Shown here: positions 16,252 to 25,780 of the stretch, piece after piece
Layout of the letters: every line of letters begins with the position of its first letter
Numbering within the stretch: position 1 is the stretch's first letter
Assembly: GCF_014200575.1 (NCBI RefSeq)
Contig: NZ_JACHBZ010000002.1
Span: forward strand, 186,001 to 250,000
DNA length: 64,000 nt
Direction of reading: 5' to 3'
Origin: Mucilaginibacter saanensis
GTDB lineage: Bacteria > Bacteroidota > Bacteroidia > Sphingobacteriales > Sphingobacteriaceae
Translations under genes and position numbers: made by a program
Notes under the pieces: model-generated
Database searches by the model: none
The model's input: only the letters and a program-made list of their open reading frames with translations
What the model was told of the DNA's origin: nothing

Positions 16252-17229
16252 TTAAAGTACCGATACCAGCTCGGAAATTCGATTGGAGATACCTACTTCG
16301 TTGTCATACCAGGCAACTATCTTAACCAGTTTTCCGATTGACCGGGTGAGGTTGCCATCCACGATGGAGCTATGGGTATTACCCAATATATCTGCAGATA
16401 CGAAGGCTTCTTCAGTATATTCCAGAATCCCTTTCAGGCTGGTATCCGCATAGTTTTTAAATAGCTGGTTGAGCTCTTTTGCTGAAATTTCTTGCTTTAA
16501 ATTAATCGACAGATCGACGATAGAACCGTCAATCACCGGTACGCGGTAAGAGAAACCGTCCAGTTTGCCTTTCAGTTCCGGCAATACATCGCCAATAGCC
16601 TTGGCCGCGCCGGTTGTAGTGGGGATGATGGAATGCGGTGCAGACCTTGCCCTCCGCAGGTCTTTATGCGGCGCGTCCTGTAAATGCTGATCGGCCGTGA
16701 AAGCATGAACGGTTGCCATAAAGCCCGATTCAATACCAAACTCTTTTTCCAGGATATATAGCACAGGAGCGATGCTGCCCGTGGTACAGGATGCTGTTGA
16801 ATAGATGTGGTCGCCGCCAATCAGATGATTGTTTACGCCATGCACAATGGTTTTAATACCGCCTGTTGCAGGTGCAGTGATCAGTACTTTTTTAGCACCG
16901 GCATCTATGTGGGCCTGTGCGGCAGCCTTATCTGTGAAACGGCCGGTTGATTCGATAACCACATCAATCCCGAGTTGGCCCCATGGCAGATTTCCGGGTA
17001 CCTTTTCGCTCAGTAGCGTTATTTTTCGGCCGTTCACCAGCATAGCGCCATCCTGTTCGGCAACCGTACCGGGGAAACGCCCGTGCGCGCTGTCATATTT
17101 CAGCAGGTGTATCAAGGTGGACAGATCTGTCAGATCATTAATGGCCACCACTTCAATATCCTGTTTATTTTGTAAGGCACGTAATGTCATGCGCCCGATA
17201 CGGCCAAAGCCGTTAATTGCAATTTTCAT
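16252..17229 (-). CDS. Type I glyceraldehyde-3-phosphate dehydrogenase, divergent paralogue
   Basis: A 325-residue GAPDH that oxidises glyceraldehyde 3-phosphate to 1,3-bisphosphoglycerate with NAD(P), in the cytoplasm. The Rossmann domain begins IAINGFGRIGRMTLRAL; the catalytic Cys lies in ASCTTGSIAP and the catalytic His in VHAFTADQHLQDAPH. The nearly invariant motif is ASCTTNCLAP, so the Asn and the following Cys are replaced by Gly-Ser, and HAYTNDQ has become HAFTADQ. Further motifs (RRARSAPHSIIPTTTGAAKA, YDNEVGISNRISEL) are normal. The start overlaps the end of a GlxA-type regulator by 17 bases. It is probably a second, conditionally used GAPDH and not the housekeeping one, which is not in this window. 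Confidence 0.9.
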   Translation of the reverse strand: MKIAINGFGRIGRMTLRALQNKQDIEVVAINDLTDLSTLIHLLKYDSAHGRFPGTVAEQDGAMLVNGRKITLLSEKVPGNLPWGQLGIDVVIESTGRFTDKAAAQAHIDAGAKKVLITAPATGGIKTIVHGVNNHLIGGDHIYSTASCTTGSIAPVLYILEKEFGIESGFMATVHAFTADQHLQDAPHKDLRRARSAPHSIIPTTTGAAKAIGDVLPELKGKLDGFSYRVPVIDGSIVDLSINLKQEISAKELNQLFKNYADTSLKGILEYTEEAFVSADILGNTHSSIVDGNLTRSIGKLVKIVAWYDNEVGISNRISELVSVL

Positions 17230-18097
17230 ATTTCTGGAGTTTTAAAAATTTTCTGTAATCTGATGGTGTAACCAACAGGTGCCTTAAGAAGAGGCGCCTC
17301 ATGGAAACCAGTCCGCCTAAGCCGCAACGCGAAGCAATCTCTTCCAGCGACTGATCGCCTTCATCCAGGTAAACCCTGGCTGCTTCTACGCGTATTTTTT
17401 CAATGAATTTTGCCGGCGAAATTCGGGTTTGCCGTGTAAAAACCCGGGTAAAGTTGCGTTGGCTCATGTTCATTTTTTCTGCCAGGCGCCCAACATCCAG
17501 AGGCTCATGCAGGCGCTCCTCCACCCATTTTTTTAACTGTGCCGCAAGGGGGGATGTATCAACCAGGGTTCCGAACTGTACCTGGTAAGGCTGCCTGTTC
17601 AGGTAAAAGAAAATGAGTTTCCGCGCCACTTCGGCTGCAGCACCCCGGCCACAATCTTCCTCCACCATCGCCAAAGCGAGATCTATCCCGGAAGACACGC
17701 CACCTGAAGTATACAAATGCCCATCCCTTGACCGAAAGAAGTTCCGGTCAAGCTGCAGACCGCACTTTTCTAAAATAGCGGTTCCAACGCCTACGGCACC
17801 GATCCTTCGGATGCGATTCTGGGCACCTGCCAGCCAGGTGTAAAATGCATCAAAATTTGCCCCCGTATCATTCCCTACAATCACGAGCGTATCGATGATG
17901 TTCTCCAGCTCCGTCAAACCAGTACATTGAATCTGTAACCCGGCAGCATCGCTGACCGACCCCGGAGTAGGTGAAACCAATACTACCTCGTAAATATCAC
18001 GACCTTTATTGGCGTGCCTAAAAACATCGGCAGGACCTGCAAAATCCATCAGCAATTCGGTGGACATCACCACAATAGCAACCTTCTTTTTATGCAT
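17213..18097 (-). CDS. GlxA-type transcriptional regulator (DJ-1/PfpI + AraC HTH)
   Basis: A 294-residue regulator starting at MHKKKVAIVVM; longer in-frame readings to 18184 lack a natural N-terminus. Residues about 4-170 are a DJ-1/PfpI-like sensor (AGPADVFRHANKGRDIYEV, TSGGVSSGIDLALAMVEEDC). The nucleophile-elbow region reads GAVGVGTAILEKCG where enzymes of the fold have a Cys (VCTGA), so it is a sensor and not a hydrolase. The C-terminal 100 residues are an AraC double helix-turn-helix (MNMSQRNFTRVFTRQTRIS, IASRCGLGGLVSMRRLFLRH). The stop codon lies inside the start of the GAPDH gene, so the two are co-transcribed and coupled. Confidence 0.9.
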   Translation of the reverse strand: MHKKKVAIVVMSTELLMDFAGPADVFRHANKGRDIYEVVLVSPTPGSVSDAAGLQIQCTGLTELENIIDTLVIVGNDTGANFDAFYTWLAGAQNRIRRIGAVGVGTAILEKCGLQLDRNFFRSRDGHLYTSGGVSSGIDLALAMVEEDCGRGAAAEVARKLIFFYLNRQPYQVQFGTLVDTSPLAAQLKKWVEERLHEPLDVGRLAEKMNMSQRNFTRVFTRQTRISPAKFIEKIRVEAARVYLDEGDQSLEEIASRCGLGGLVSMRRLFLRHLLVTPSDYRKFLKLQKYENCN

Positions 18098-18274
18098 ATT
18101 CAAAAATATGGGATATTTAACCTGTCTAAAAGGACATAAATTATACAATTCAGGCCACCTGATGTTGGTGATTTGTTGGAACAATATTCATCAAAAGCAC
18201 AATTGTGAAATATTGATACGCTATTGTTACGGAGTTTTGCTTAATGAGCCAATGTGAACTTTATGGTATTTGGT

Positions 18275-18282
18275 TAACTTTG
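18275..18282 (+). promoter_or_regulatory. Bacteroidota -7 box (TAACTTTG) before the T9SS protein
   Basis: TAACTTTG matches TAnnTTTG and sits 17 bases before the ATG at 18300. A correctly spaced TTG is not obvious, so the match is partial. Confidence 0.45.
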
Positions 18283-18299
18283 TATTGTAAAACCTTGTC

Positions 18300-21194
18300 A
18301 TGCGTTTTTTTTGTTACCTGCTGTTTTTTTTCCTGATTAGCTCTGCCAATGTCACCTATGCGCAGGACGTGGATTTTCATTTGAATGACACTTTTTTAGC
18401 GGGTAAAAATATCCTGAAGGTAAAACGTGACTTTAAAGATCCGTACTTATGGGTTCTGGCACAAAATAATGAGGTTTACCGCATTAACAGTATCACCAAA
18501 GCTCTTGACAACTATACCAGCTTTTTTAATGCCTACCAAAACCTCCAGTTTATTGATATTGCCGGTGCCAATGAAAACGTGGTATTTATAGCCACCAATT
18601 CCAGTAATGTCATCGAATTAAAAAACGGCAGCATTCAGGTGATCGGTACTGCTAATGGCGTGCCGGGTACCGTGCATTCTATTGGGGTGGATTATACCGG
18701 TAGCTATCTTACCGATAACACCTATGGCATGAGCGCTCATCCGCTGGCAGATAATATCCTGGTAATTGCTACTGATCAGGGGCTGTGCAATTATGATTAT
18801 AAACAGGATATCATGATGCCCGGGCCATCCCATGTACCTGCGCGGGTTTTTGAGGCCACCTATCGTTCAGAAGTTTTTAGTGATCTGGAGTTTGGCAGTT
18901 ATCCGGATGTTGTACAACAATATCCCATTATTGAGCTCACCAATCAAACCATATACGGAGGTTTTTTATGGTATGGTAACAACAGCGTTTATGGTAATCA
19001 GATCAATACGGCTTATGCCACATTCGGCAACGTTATTGACCCGCTTGATTATGGGCAGTTATCAGGATCGCTCATGAACCAGTTTTGGGGAACAGAAAAG
19101 GGTTTGTTTCAAAATGCCAGGGGATACTCCAACTATTCAGGCAAGGGGCACAGTGAATATTTATCCGGCGTTAATGTGAATAAGGTTACCTCTATATACG
19201 GATTGAGGTATTTCGGAACTTCACAATACAAGGGGCTAATCAAGGAAAATTTACTGATAGGCACAGATCAGGGCTTTTACTACAGTAATTCGGGATATTT
19301 CAATTTCGTAAATAACCTAAATGTTTATTCGATGTTTCATTATGCAGGCCTGGGTAATACTAAGATCAATGATGTTTGTGTTAATGCCACATCTTATGCC
19401 AGCCCGGTTTGCGAAGATGGGGTATGGGTAGCAGCAGTAAATGGTCTTTACTTACTCAAGCCAGATTATGCACCTTACATCAGCCAAACCCAGCAATTAC
19501 AGGTTGTACAGTTTCAGGGTCACACTTACGAGGAAAGCGAAGCAGAAATATGCGCCAATACCGTCATTAATGCCATTATACTTAATACCGGTTATTCCGC
19601 AAATTTAATGCAGTGGTATAAGGACGGCCAGGAGATACCCAATGAAAGCACCGGCACCCTTACCATAAAAGATCCAGGTGATTATTATGCGGTATTATAT
19701 GACCCCTGTTCCGTATTACATTTTGAAACTAATCACCTAAAAGTTACGCAAATATCGGCTCCTGTATTTTCTTTTAATTACCCGGATGTTATGAATTACT
19801 GTGATGGTTCGGTAGCAACCCTTAAAACCGACAATAAAGTGGGCTATCAGTACCGATGGTATACAAATGGGGTGTTAAACAGTAACACCACTGCCTCGAT
19901 TGATATTACTCAAAATGGCACGTATAAAGTTGAAGTAAGTGCCTGCGTGGATAGCTGGGTGGCGTCAAAAGAGGTGCAGGTAAATTTTATCCCGGTTCCT
20001 AAACCGCTGTTGCACCAGGATAAGGCAGCATATTGCGATGGTGATCAGGCCACCATAACCAGTGATGTACCTATTGATGCATCACAGATCATCAACTGGA
20101 CGGCATATCAATACCGCTGGTATAAAAACGGGGCTTTAAATGGCATTACTACGCCAAACCTGCAGGTTACCCAACCCGGCAGTTATAAAGTGGAGGTTCA
20201 AGGTTGTTCGGGCACGTGGGTGGCTTCAGATGAGCTTAGTATTGGTTTTATTAAATTATCCCCACCGGTTATTATTACGGATAAACCCGGTTATTGCATC
20301 GGTGATATCGCTGGGTTATCGGTTAACTTTATCAATGATGGCACTTATACCTTAAACTGGTTCCGCGATGGTAACTTGTTGCCGGGTGAGCAAAACAAAA
20401 CCGCTATAACAACTAACCAGCTCGGAAACTATGCCTTCAGTATCAGCAGTAATATAACTGCTTGCAGTACACTTTCGGCTCCTTACGCATTAAGTTTTGA
20501 TCCTTTGCCTGTCATCAGCATACAACAAATTGTTAATACCTCCTTATGTGATGGTGAAACGGTGTCGCTTAAGGCCAGTTATTCAAATGGTACTGTTCAA
20601 TGGCAAACCGGCGAAACAACGGATCAGATCAACGTTACACATTCGGGGACTTATACCGCAGCGGTAACTACTGCGGGAGGTTGCATCGTGTCACAAAATA
20701 CTTCGGTAACTTTTTTACCCAAGCCCTTGTTGTCGGTCGCTGATGCTGCTCTTTGTCAGTACACCAATGAAACCATTACCTTAACCGCCCCGCCGGGGTT
20801 TGTAAGTTATGAATGGAACGGACAGCCGGGCGGCACCAGCTTCAGCACCAATGCCCTTGGAACGGTGAGTTTAACCGTTACGGATCAAAATGGCTGTAAG
20901 GCTACACAAACTATTCATATTACCAGCCATTGCGACGATATTCACTTCCCCAATGCGTTTACCCCCAATGGCGATGGCATTAACGATACCTGGGTTATCA
21001 CCGGCCTTGATGCATCGGCTAAGGTCAAGATTTTCAATCGTAACGGTACCATGATTTTTCAAAGCCTGGGTTATCCTGTGCCGTGGAACGGTACCTATGG
21101 TGGCAAAAAGTTACCCGCCGGCGTATATTATTACCTGATCAATTCACCGGGATCCAAACAGGTGCGCAGCGGATCTGTGACCATTATTTATTAA
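18300..21194 (+). CDS. Large secreted protein with Ig/PKD-like repeats and type B T9SS sorting domain
   Basis: A 964-residue exported protein. The signal peptide ends in NVTYAQ. Residues about 25-400 resemble a two-component-sensor-type or YCF48-like beta-propeller (repeated short segments such as WVLAQNNEVYRI and NILVIATDQGLCNYD). Residues about 430-870 hold Ig/PKD-like modules, two of them close tandem copies: YCDGSVATL ... YQYRWYTNGVLN and YCDGDQATI ... YQYRWYKNGALN. The last 85 residues are the gliding-motility-associated type B sorting domain: FPNAFTPNGDGINDTWVI, then IFNRNGTMIF, LPAGVYYYLI and a basic-poor end. The protein should be moved across the outer membrane by the type IX system and stay at or leave the surface. 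Its ligand is unknown, and no neighbour belongs to it. Confidence 0.9.
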   Translation: MRFFCYLLFFFLISSANVTYAQDVDFHLNDTFLAGKNILKVKRDFKDPYLWVLAQNNEVYRINSITKALDNYTSFFNAYQNLQFIDIAGANENVVFIATNSSNVIELKNGSIQVIGTANGVPGTVHSIGVDYTGSYLTDNTYGMSAHPLADNILVIATDQGLCNYDYKQDIMMPGPSHVPARVFEATYRSEVFSDLEFGSYPDVVQQYPIIELTNQTIYGGFLWYGNNSVYGNQINTAYATFGNVIDPLDYGQLSGSLMNQFWGTEKGLFQNARGYSNYSGKGHSEYLSGVNVNKVTSIYGLRYFGTSQYKGLIKENLLIGTDQGFYYSNSGYFNFVNNLNVYSMFHYAGLGNTKINDVCVNATSYASPVCEDGVWVAAVNGLYLLKPDYAPYISQTQQLQVVQFQGHTYEESEAEICANTVINAIILNTGYSANLMQWYKDGQEIPNESTGTLTIKDPGDYYAVLYDPCSVLHFETNHLKVTQISAPVFSFNYPDVMNYCDGSVATLKTDNKVGYQYRWYTNGVLNSNTTASIDITQNGTYKVEVSACVDSWVASKEVQVNFIPVPKPLLHQDKAAYCDGDQATITSDVPIDASQIINWTAYQYRWYKNGALNGITTPNLQVTQPGSYKVEVQGCSGTWVASDELSIGFIKLSPPVIITDKPGYCIGDIAGLSVNFINDGTYTLNWFRDGNLLPGEQNKTAITTNQLGNYAFSISSNITACSTLSAPYALSFDPLPVISIQQIVNTSLCDGETVSLKASYSNGTVQWQTGETTDQINVTHSGTYTAAVTTAGGCIVSQNTSVTFLPKPLLSVADAALCQYTNETITLTAPPGFVSYEWNGQPGGTSFSTNALGTVSLTVTDQNGCKATQTIHITSHCDDIHFPNAFTPNGDGINDTWVITGLDASAKVKIFNRNGTMIFQSLGYPVPWNGTYGGKKLPAGVYYYLINSPGSKQVRSGSVTIIY

Positions 21195-21271
21195 TGTGAT
21201 TTTGCAAGGTGCGCACTTAAGAGAACTCAAAAAGTACGCTTACTTACGCTTTGAATATACAGCCAGCAACG

Positions 21272-22174
21272 CTATTGCCGATGCACGGCGAGTTTTTTGG
21301 AACCTGCAACACACAAAATTACGCAAACAGTAATGCCAACCATACCCATGCTTACCTGCTCATGCAATAAAAGGGCAGCCAGGGCCAAACCAAAAAAAGG
21401 CTGCAACAACTGCAATTGTCCTACTGCTGCAATACCTCCCTGCGCTAAACCACGATACCAGAATACGAAACCGATAAGCATACTAAATACAGAAACATAA
21501 GCCAGGCCGATCCAGGCGGCTGAACTCACGGTTGAAATTGATAACGGACGCAGAAAAAACATCAAAGGAACTGTGAAAGGCAGGGAAAGCACCAATGCCC
21601 AGGAGATTACCTGCCAACCTCCAAGTTCTCTGGAAAGTTTAGCACCTTCTGCATAACCGAGCCCACAAAGTACAATTGCAAGCAGCATCAATATATCACC
21701 AATGGGCGATGCAGAAAGCCCCTGGCTCAGCGCATAACCAATTACCATAAAACTCCCTAATGCCGCGAAAACCCAGAACAGGGGATGGGGACGCTCCCCA
21801 CCACGCAGTACTCCAAATGTAGCGGTTGTAAGTGGCAGCATCCCGATAAATACCAGGGAGTGTGCCGAAGTGATATATTGCAGTGCAAGCGCACTTAATA
21901 ATGGAAAACCTACCACGGCCCCACTTGCTACAATGATCAATGAATAAAGCTGCGCCTTTTTAGGGCGTTTTTCTCTGAAAACGAGTAGCACACAAACCGC
22001 AAGCAGCCCAGCGATACCTGCGCGGGTTACAGTTACAAAGAAAGGGGACAGATCCAGAACGGCAGCTTTTGTAGCCGGCAAAGAACCGCTGAACAGGAGT
22101 ACGCCGATGAACCCGTTGATCCAACCGCTGGTTTGATTTTGCTCTGGCTTACCAGAAAATAGTTTGTTATTCAT
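21272..22174 (-). CDS. EamA/DMT-family transporter
   Basis: A ten-helix inner-membrane exporter of the drug/metabolite transporter superfamily (300 residues from the ATG at 22174; a longer frame to 22219 would run into the shared promoter). Both EamA repeats are visible (GFIGVLLFSGSLPATKAAVL at the first helix, SMLIGFVFWYRGLAQGG and QPFFGLALAALLLHEQ in the second half). It is divergent from a MocR-type regulator 117 bases away; such pairs commonly export amino acids, vitamers or their analogues under control of the regulator. Confidence 0.9.
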   Translation of the reverse strand: MNNKLFSGKPEQNQTSGWINGFIGVLLFSGSLPATKAAVLDLSPFFVTVTRAGIAGLLAVCVLLVFREKRPKKAQLYSLIIVASGAVVGFPLLSALALQYITSAHSLVFIGMLPLTTATFGVLRGGERPHPLFWVFAALGSFMVIGYALSQGLSASPIGDILMLLAIVLCGLGYAEGAKLSRELGGWQVISWALVLSLPFTVPLMFFLRPLSISTVSSAAWIGLAYVSVFSMLIGFVFWYRGLAQGGIAAVGQLQLLQPFFGLALAALLLHEQVSMGMVGITVCVILCVAGSKKLAVHRQ

Positions 22175-22291
22175 GAGAGTGGAAATGTTCTGCAACTTGT
22201 AGCAATGAATTTTAAACAAAGTTATACAGCATACATTGATGAATACAGTGCCAATTTTTGATATTTAAATAGACACAGTTATATTTACAGC
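22175..22291. promoter_or_regulatory. Divergent promoter region of the EamA and MocR genes
   Basis: These 117 bases must hold both promoters. The sequence TTAAACAAAG... TACAGCATACATTGATGAATACAG has repeated TACA/TGTA-like pieces (for example TACAGCA at 22225 and 22286) that could be MocR contacts. No clear palindrome is seen. Confidence 0.35.
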
Positions 22292-23722
22292 ATGAGCAGG
22301 AACTTTCTGTATAATGAAATAGCAAATGGACTGGCGTCCCAGATCAGGAACGGGGTGCTAAAACCCGGAGACCGGTTGCCTTCGGTGCGAACACTTTGCC
22401 AGGAACACCGTGTGGGTATAAATACTGCAAAAAGGGTATTCATGGAGCTGGAAGCACAATCGTTAATTGATTCAAAACCGCAATCCGGCTATTTTGTAAG
22501 GCGGCAAATGTACCGGGAATTGCCATTGCCCAATACAAGTCGTCCTTCGGCAATCGCCAACGAGCATGAACCAAACGAACTGCTGAGTAAAGTTTATGCA
22601 AATATGGGAAGAAATGACCTTACGCTTTTCTCTATCGCCGCTGCTTCCGGGGCACTGCTCCCGCTGGCAAAACTAAAAAAGGAAATTGTTCATGCCAGCC
22701 GCACGTTAAAAGGTAGCGGAATGGATTATGAATTGGTGCAGGGAAATATTAACCTGCGGCGAATGATCGCTATTCGCTCCTTAGGTTGGGGAGGTAATTT
22801 GCATGAAGATGACCTCATTACCACCGGCGGAGGTATGCAGGCGCTATCTTTTTCTTTGATGGCGCTGAGTAAACCCGGTGATACTATTGCCATCGAGAGT
22901 CCGTGTTATCCCGGAATTTTGCAGCTTGCGGTAAGTTTAGGATTAAAAGTATTGGAATTACCTACCCATCCCGTTACAGGTATTGAATTAGCTGACTTGA
23001 AGCGGGCGATCCCCAAAATCGATATTTGTCTGCTGGTGCCAAATTTTAATACGCCGCTGGGCAGCTGCATGCCCGATGAAAATAAAAAGGAGGCAGTTAT
23101 GCTGTTGGCCAAACACGGTATTCCACTTATTGAGGACGATGTGTATGGCGATATTTATTTTGGTTCGCAACGGCCAAAGTGTTGCAAATCATTTGACCTT
23201 GACGGAAATGTGGTATGGTGCAGTTCCGTTTCAAAAACATTAGCGCCGGGTTATCGGGTGGGTTGGATAGCGCCGGGTAAATACAAAGAAAAAATATTGA
23301 AACTCAAGTTGGTTCATGTGATTTCTTCTACGTCTATTGTACAGGAGGCCGTTGCTAATTTTCTAAAAACAGGCAAATACGAAAACCACCTCCGGCAGTT
23401 TCGGCGCACGTTAGAAAACAACTGCCAGAACTATATCCGGGCGATAGCTGAATATTTTCCGGAAGACACAAAAACCAGTAGGCCCCAGGGCGGGCTTACC
23501 CTATGGATAGAACTCAGCAAAAATATTGATGCTTTAAAACTATATGACCTTGCAATAAAGCAAGGTATCAGTATTGCGCCGGGCCGGATGTTTACGCTTC
23601 AGGATCAATTTGAAAATTGCATCAGGCTGTGTATTGGCCTGCCATGGAGGGAGGAGTTGAATTTGAAATTGAAACAACTGGGAAAGCTTGCCGGTACAAA
23701 CTATGTTAAAGTAGCCATATAA
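22292..23722 (+). CDS. MocR-type PLP-dependent GntR regulator
   Basis: A 476-residue regulator joining a GntR winged helix (residues about 5-75: GVLKPGDRLPSVRTLCQEH, RVGINTAKRVFMELEAQ) to a fold type I aminotransferase domain. The PLP-binding lysine is Lys315 in SSVSKTLAPGYRVGW, and the region NFNTPLGSCMPDENKKE matches the NP-pattern of the family. Members bind PLP and an amino acid to switch transcription, and often do not catalyse transamination. The DMT exporter on the opposite strand is the expected target; the gene probably also regulates itself. Confidence 0.92.
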   Translation: MSRNFLYNEIANGLASQIRNGVLKPGDRLPSVRTLCQEHRVGINTAKRVFMELEAQSLIDSKPQSGYFVRRQMYRELPLPNTSRPSAIANEHEPNELLSKVYANMGRNDLTLFSIAAASGALLPLAKLKKEIVHASRTLKGSGMDYELVQGNINLRRMIAIRSLGWGGNLHEDDLITTGGGMQALSFSLMALSKPGDTIAIESPCYPGILQLAVSLGLKVLELPTHPVTGIELADLKRAIPKIDICLLVPNFNTPLGSCMPDENKKEAVMLLAKHGIPLIEDDVYGDIYFGSQRPKCCKSFDLDGNVVWCSSVSKTLAPGYRVGWIAPGKYKEKILKLKLVHVISSTSIVQEAVANFLKTGKYENHLRQFRRTLENNCQNYIRAIAEYFPEDTKTSRPQGGLTLWIELSKNIDALKLYDLAIKQGISIAPGRMFTLQDQFENCIRLCIGLPWREELNLKLKQLGKLAGTNYVKVAI

Positions 23723-23811
23723 TTCATTCATCACAAAATGCATTGAAACTGGAAGATTGATGCGCTTGCCTTGTTGGCTAAGCAATAGATACTAATATCA
23801 TTAAGGGAATC

Positions 23812-25068
23812 TCAATTGCCACTAAACGGTACATCCGGTTTGATGGCTGTCTTCAATGGGGTGGTTAAAAATTTAAGGAATATTAACGCAATTACCACGG
23901 CCAAAATACCCTGGGCCAATACGGTGGCGGGTGCGCCTATATGTTCAGTAACAGCGCCAATAAGCACGCTGCCCAACGGCATCATGCCAAAAATAGCCAT
24001 GAGCAGGATGCCCATGGTGCGGCCACGCATTTCAGGGGCAGCATCTGATTGTACTATAATATTACTGATTGTAAACTGCGCTACTGAGCCATAACCGGCT
24101 ATAGCTGCAAAAAACATGGCTGCGGGGAAGTTTTTTATCTGGGAAAAACAAATTAGTCCCACGCCCATCAATATAGTGCTTAGAAACAATATTCGTTTCA
24201 AATGCGCACCGGGTTTGCGCGAAGCCAGGAAAATTGTACCGGCTACCGCACCTATGCCTATAAAGCTGTTGATGTAACCAAAGGTTGAGGCATCACCACT
24301 GAATACCACTTTGGCAAAAACCGGCAACACCGTATTATAGGGCAGCACCAGCAAACTGACTGCAGCAAGCATAATTACGATAGTACTAATGCCCGGTGTG
24401 TTTTTTATATAAGTAAAACCTTCTGCAAAATCTGCTATGATCTTTTTGTTTACTGTTTTTGGTTTATAGGCCGGCAAATTCATCAGTAGAAGGGATATGA
24501 TCACCGCACCAAAGCTTGCCGCGTTCAAAAGAAAACAGACACCGGCACCAAATGCGCTTAGCACAATGCCCGATAATGCTGGTCCTAACAATTGTGCAAG
24601 GCTGGCCGTTGCCGTTGAAAGCGAGACCGCATTAGGCAAATCATTGGGGCTGGCAACCACATCATTGATCAAGGCCTGCCGCGCGGGTACGTCAAATGCA
24701 TTAATGATACCCAGAATCACGCTGAGCAAAAGGATCGCCCATACTGCTGCGTGACCCGTAATCACCAGTACCGCCAGCAATACCGCCTGCAGCATAGAGG
24801 TTATCTGGGTAATTTTAATCACCGTATAGCGATTATAGCGGTCGGCGGCAACACCGCCGGGTATGGAGCATATAAATGACGGGAATTGCTCGGCGAAAAT
24901 GGTTACACCAAGCAGGAATGCAGAATGTGTGATGGAATAAACGAGCCACACAACCGCTGTACGCTGCATCCAGGTACCAAATTGAGATACCGCCCTGCCA
25001 ATAAAGTAAAGCGTATAGTTGCGGCTTGCTAATGCGCGGAATAGATTGAGTTGACTTATTTTTTTCAT
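23812..25068 (-). CDS. MFS exporter (EntS-like, MFS_3)
   Basis: A 418-residue major facilitator with about 12 helices. The start LFRALASRNYTLYFIGRAVSQ and the motif GGVAADRYNRYTVIK between helices 2 and 3 are typical of the enterobactin-exporter-like MFS_3 group; FDVPARQALINDVV is another group signature. It should expel a small compound from the cytoplasm. It follows the TetR gene by 46 bases on the same strand, so repressor and pump form an operon, with the pump induced by the repressor's ligand. Confidence 0.9.
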   Translation of the reverse strand: MKKISQLNLFRALASRNYTLYFIGRAVSQFGTWMQRTAVVWLVYSITHSAFLLGVTIFAEQFPSFICSIPGGVAADRYNRYTVIKITQITSMLQAVLLAVLVITGHAAVWAILLLSVILGIINAFDVPARQALINDVVASPNDLPNAVSLSTATASLAQLLGPALSGIVLSAFGAGVCFLLNAASFGAVIISLLLMNLPAYKPKTVNKKIIADFAEGFTYIKNTPGISTIVIMLAAVSLLVLPYNTVLPVFAKVVFSGDASTFGYINSFIGIGAVAGTIFLASRKPGAHLKRILFLSTILMGVGLICFSQIKNFPAAMFFAAIAGYGSVAQFTISNIIVQSDAAPEMRGRTMGILLMAIFGMMPLGSVLIGAVTEHIGAPATVLAQGILAVVIALIFLKFLTTPLKTAIKPDVPFSGN

Positions 25069-25114
25069 TTAAATATTGACAAAATTTTAATTAATGTCGA
25101 AATGTGGGCAAAAA

Positions 25115-25717
25115 TTAGGGTTGAAGCCACTTGGTGGTCATATCACTTAATAGTTGTATGGCTACCTTTGCATCGTGCGGATCATTATGGTCATATATCT
25201 CCCGCCTGATGCCACGTATTCCGCTTGAAATGATAAAAGCCAGCATATCCAGTTCGGCGTTGTTCGGGATACGGGCCGGCTGGACGCTTTCTGCCGACAT
25301 TGCTTCTGCCAGTATTACCCTTTCCAGGTAAATAAGCTTTTGGTGCAAGGCATCCAGATATTTGGTATGTTTTGACTTTTCATCGGCGCTCATCAGCTGG
25401 TCAATGGCGGTAAATACGCGTTTCCACTCCTGCGATGTTTTGATTTTGGTTAAACAAAAGGCGTAAATCCTTTCGTTCAGGCTTACCGCCGCAGCTACAG
25501 CAACGCGAATTTCGTCGGCCACACTCTCTGCTATCCGGTCGAGTACCGCCTGGAAAATCTCGTCGCGGTCTTTGAAATAATAATAAAGCGAACTCCTGCT
25601 TCGGCCGGTGGCTTTCGCTACATTATCCATCGTAATCTTTGTCGGACCAGATTTACGATACAGGCGTAAGGCAGCCTGCAAAATTTCCTGGTGAATGATA
25701 TCGTCCTGACTGATCAT
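25115..25717 (-). CDS. TetR-family repressor
   Basis: A 200-residue TetR regulator starting at MISQDDIIHQ (ATG at 25717); a longer frame to 25810 would read through the promoter. The DNA-binding helices are at residues about 12-58 (ILQAALRLYRKSGPTKITMD, ATGRSRSSLYYYFKDRDEIF). The C-terminal ligand domain has no family-wide signature. A -7 box (TACCTTTG on the minus strand, 25734-25741) and a 33-base palindrome at 25748-25780 lie just upstream, so the gene should repress itself and the MFS gene behind it. Confidence 0.92.
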   Translation of the reverse strand: MISQDDIIHQEILQAALRLYRKSGPTKITMDNVAKATGRSRSSLYYYFKDRDEIFQAVLDRIAESVADEIRVAVAAAVSLNERIYAFCLTKIKTSQEWKRVFTAIDQLMSADEKSKHTKYLDALHQKLIYLERVILAEAMSAESVQPARIPNNAELDMLAFIISSGIRGIRREIYDHNDPHDAKVAIQLLSDMTTKWLQP

Positions 25718-25747
25718 TATTTTATCCTTTATGCAAAGGTATTGGTA

Positions 25748-25780
25748 ATTTCTGACAAAAAAATATTTTTTGTCAGAAAT
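25748..25780. promoter_or_regulatory. Palindromic operator in the TetR promoter
   Basis: ATTTCTGACA (25748-25757) and TGTCAGAAAT (25771-25780) are exact inverted copies around an A6/T5 centre. The palindrome begins 31 bases upstream of the TetR start codon and directly upstream of the -7 box at 25734-25741, so bound repressor would cover the -33 region. Confidence 0.75.
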
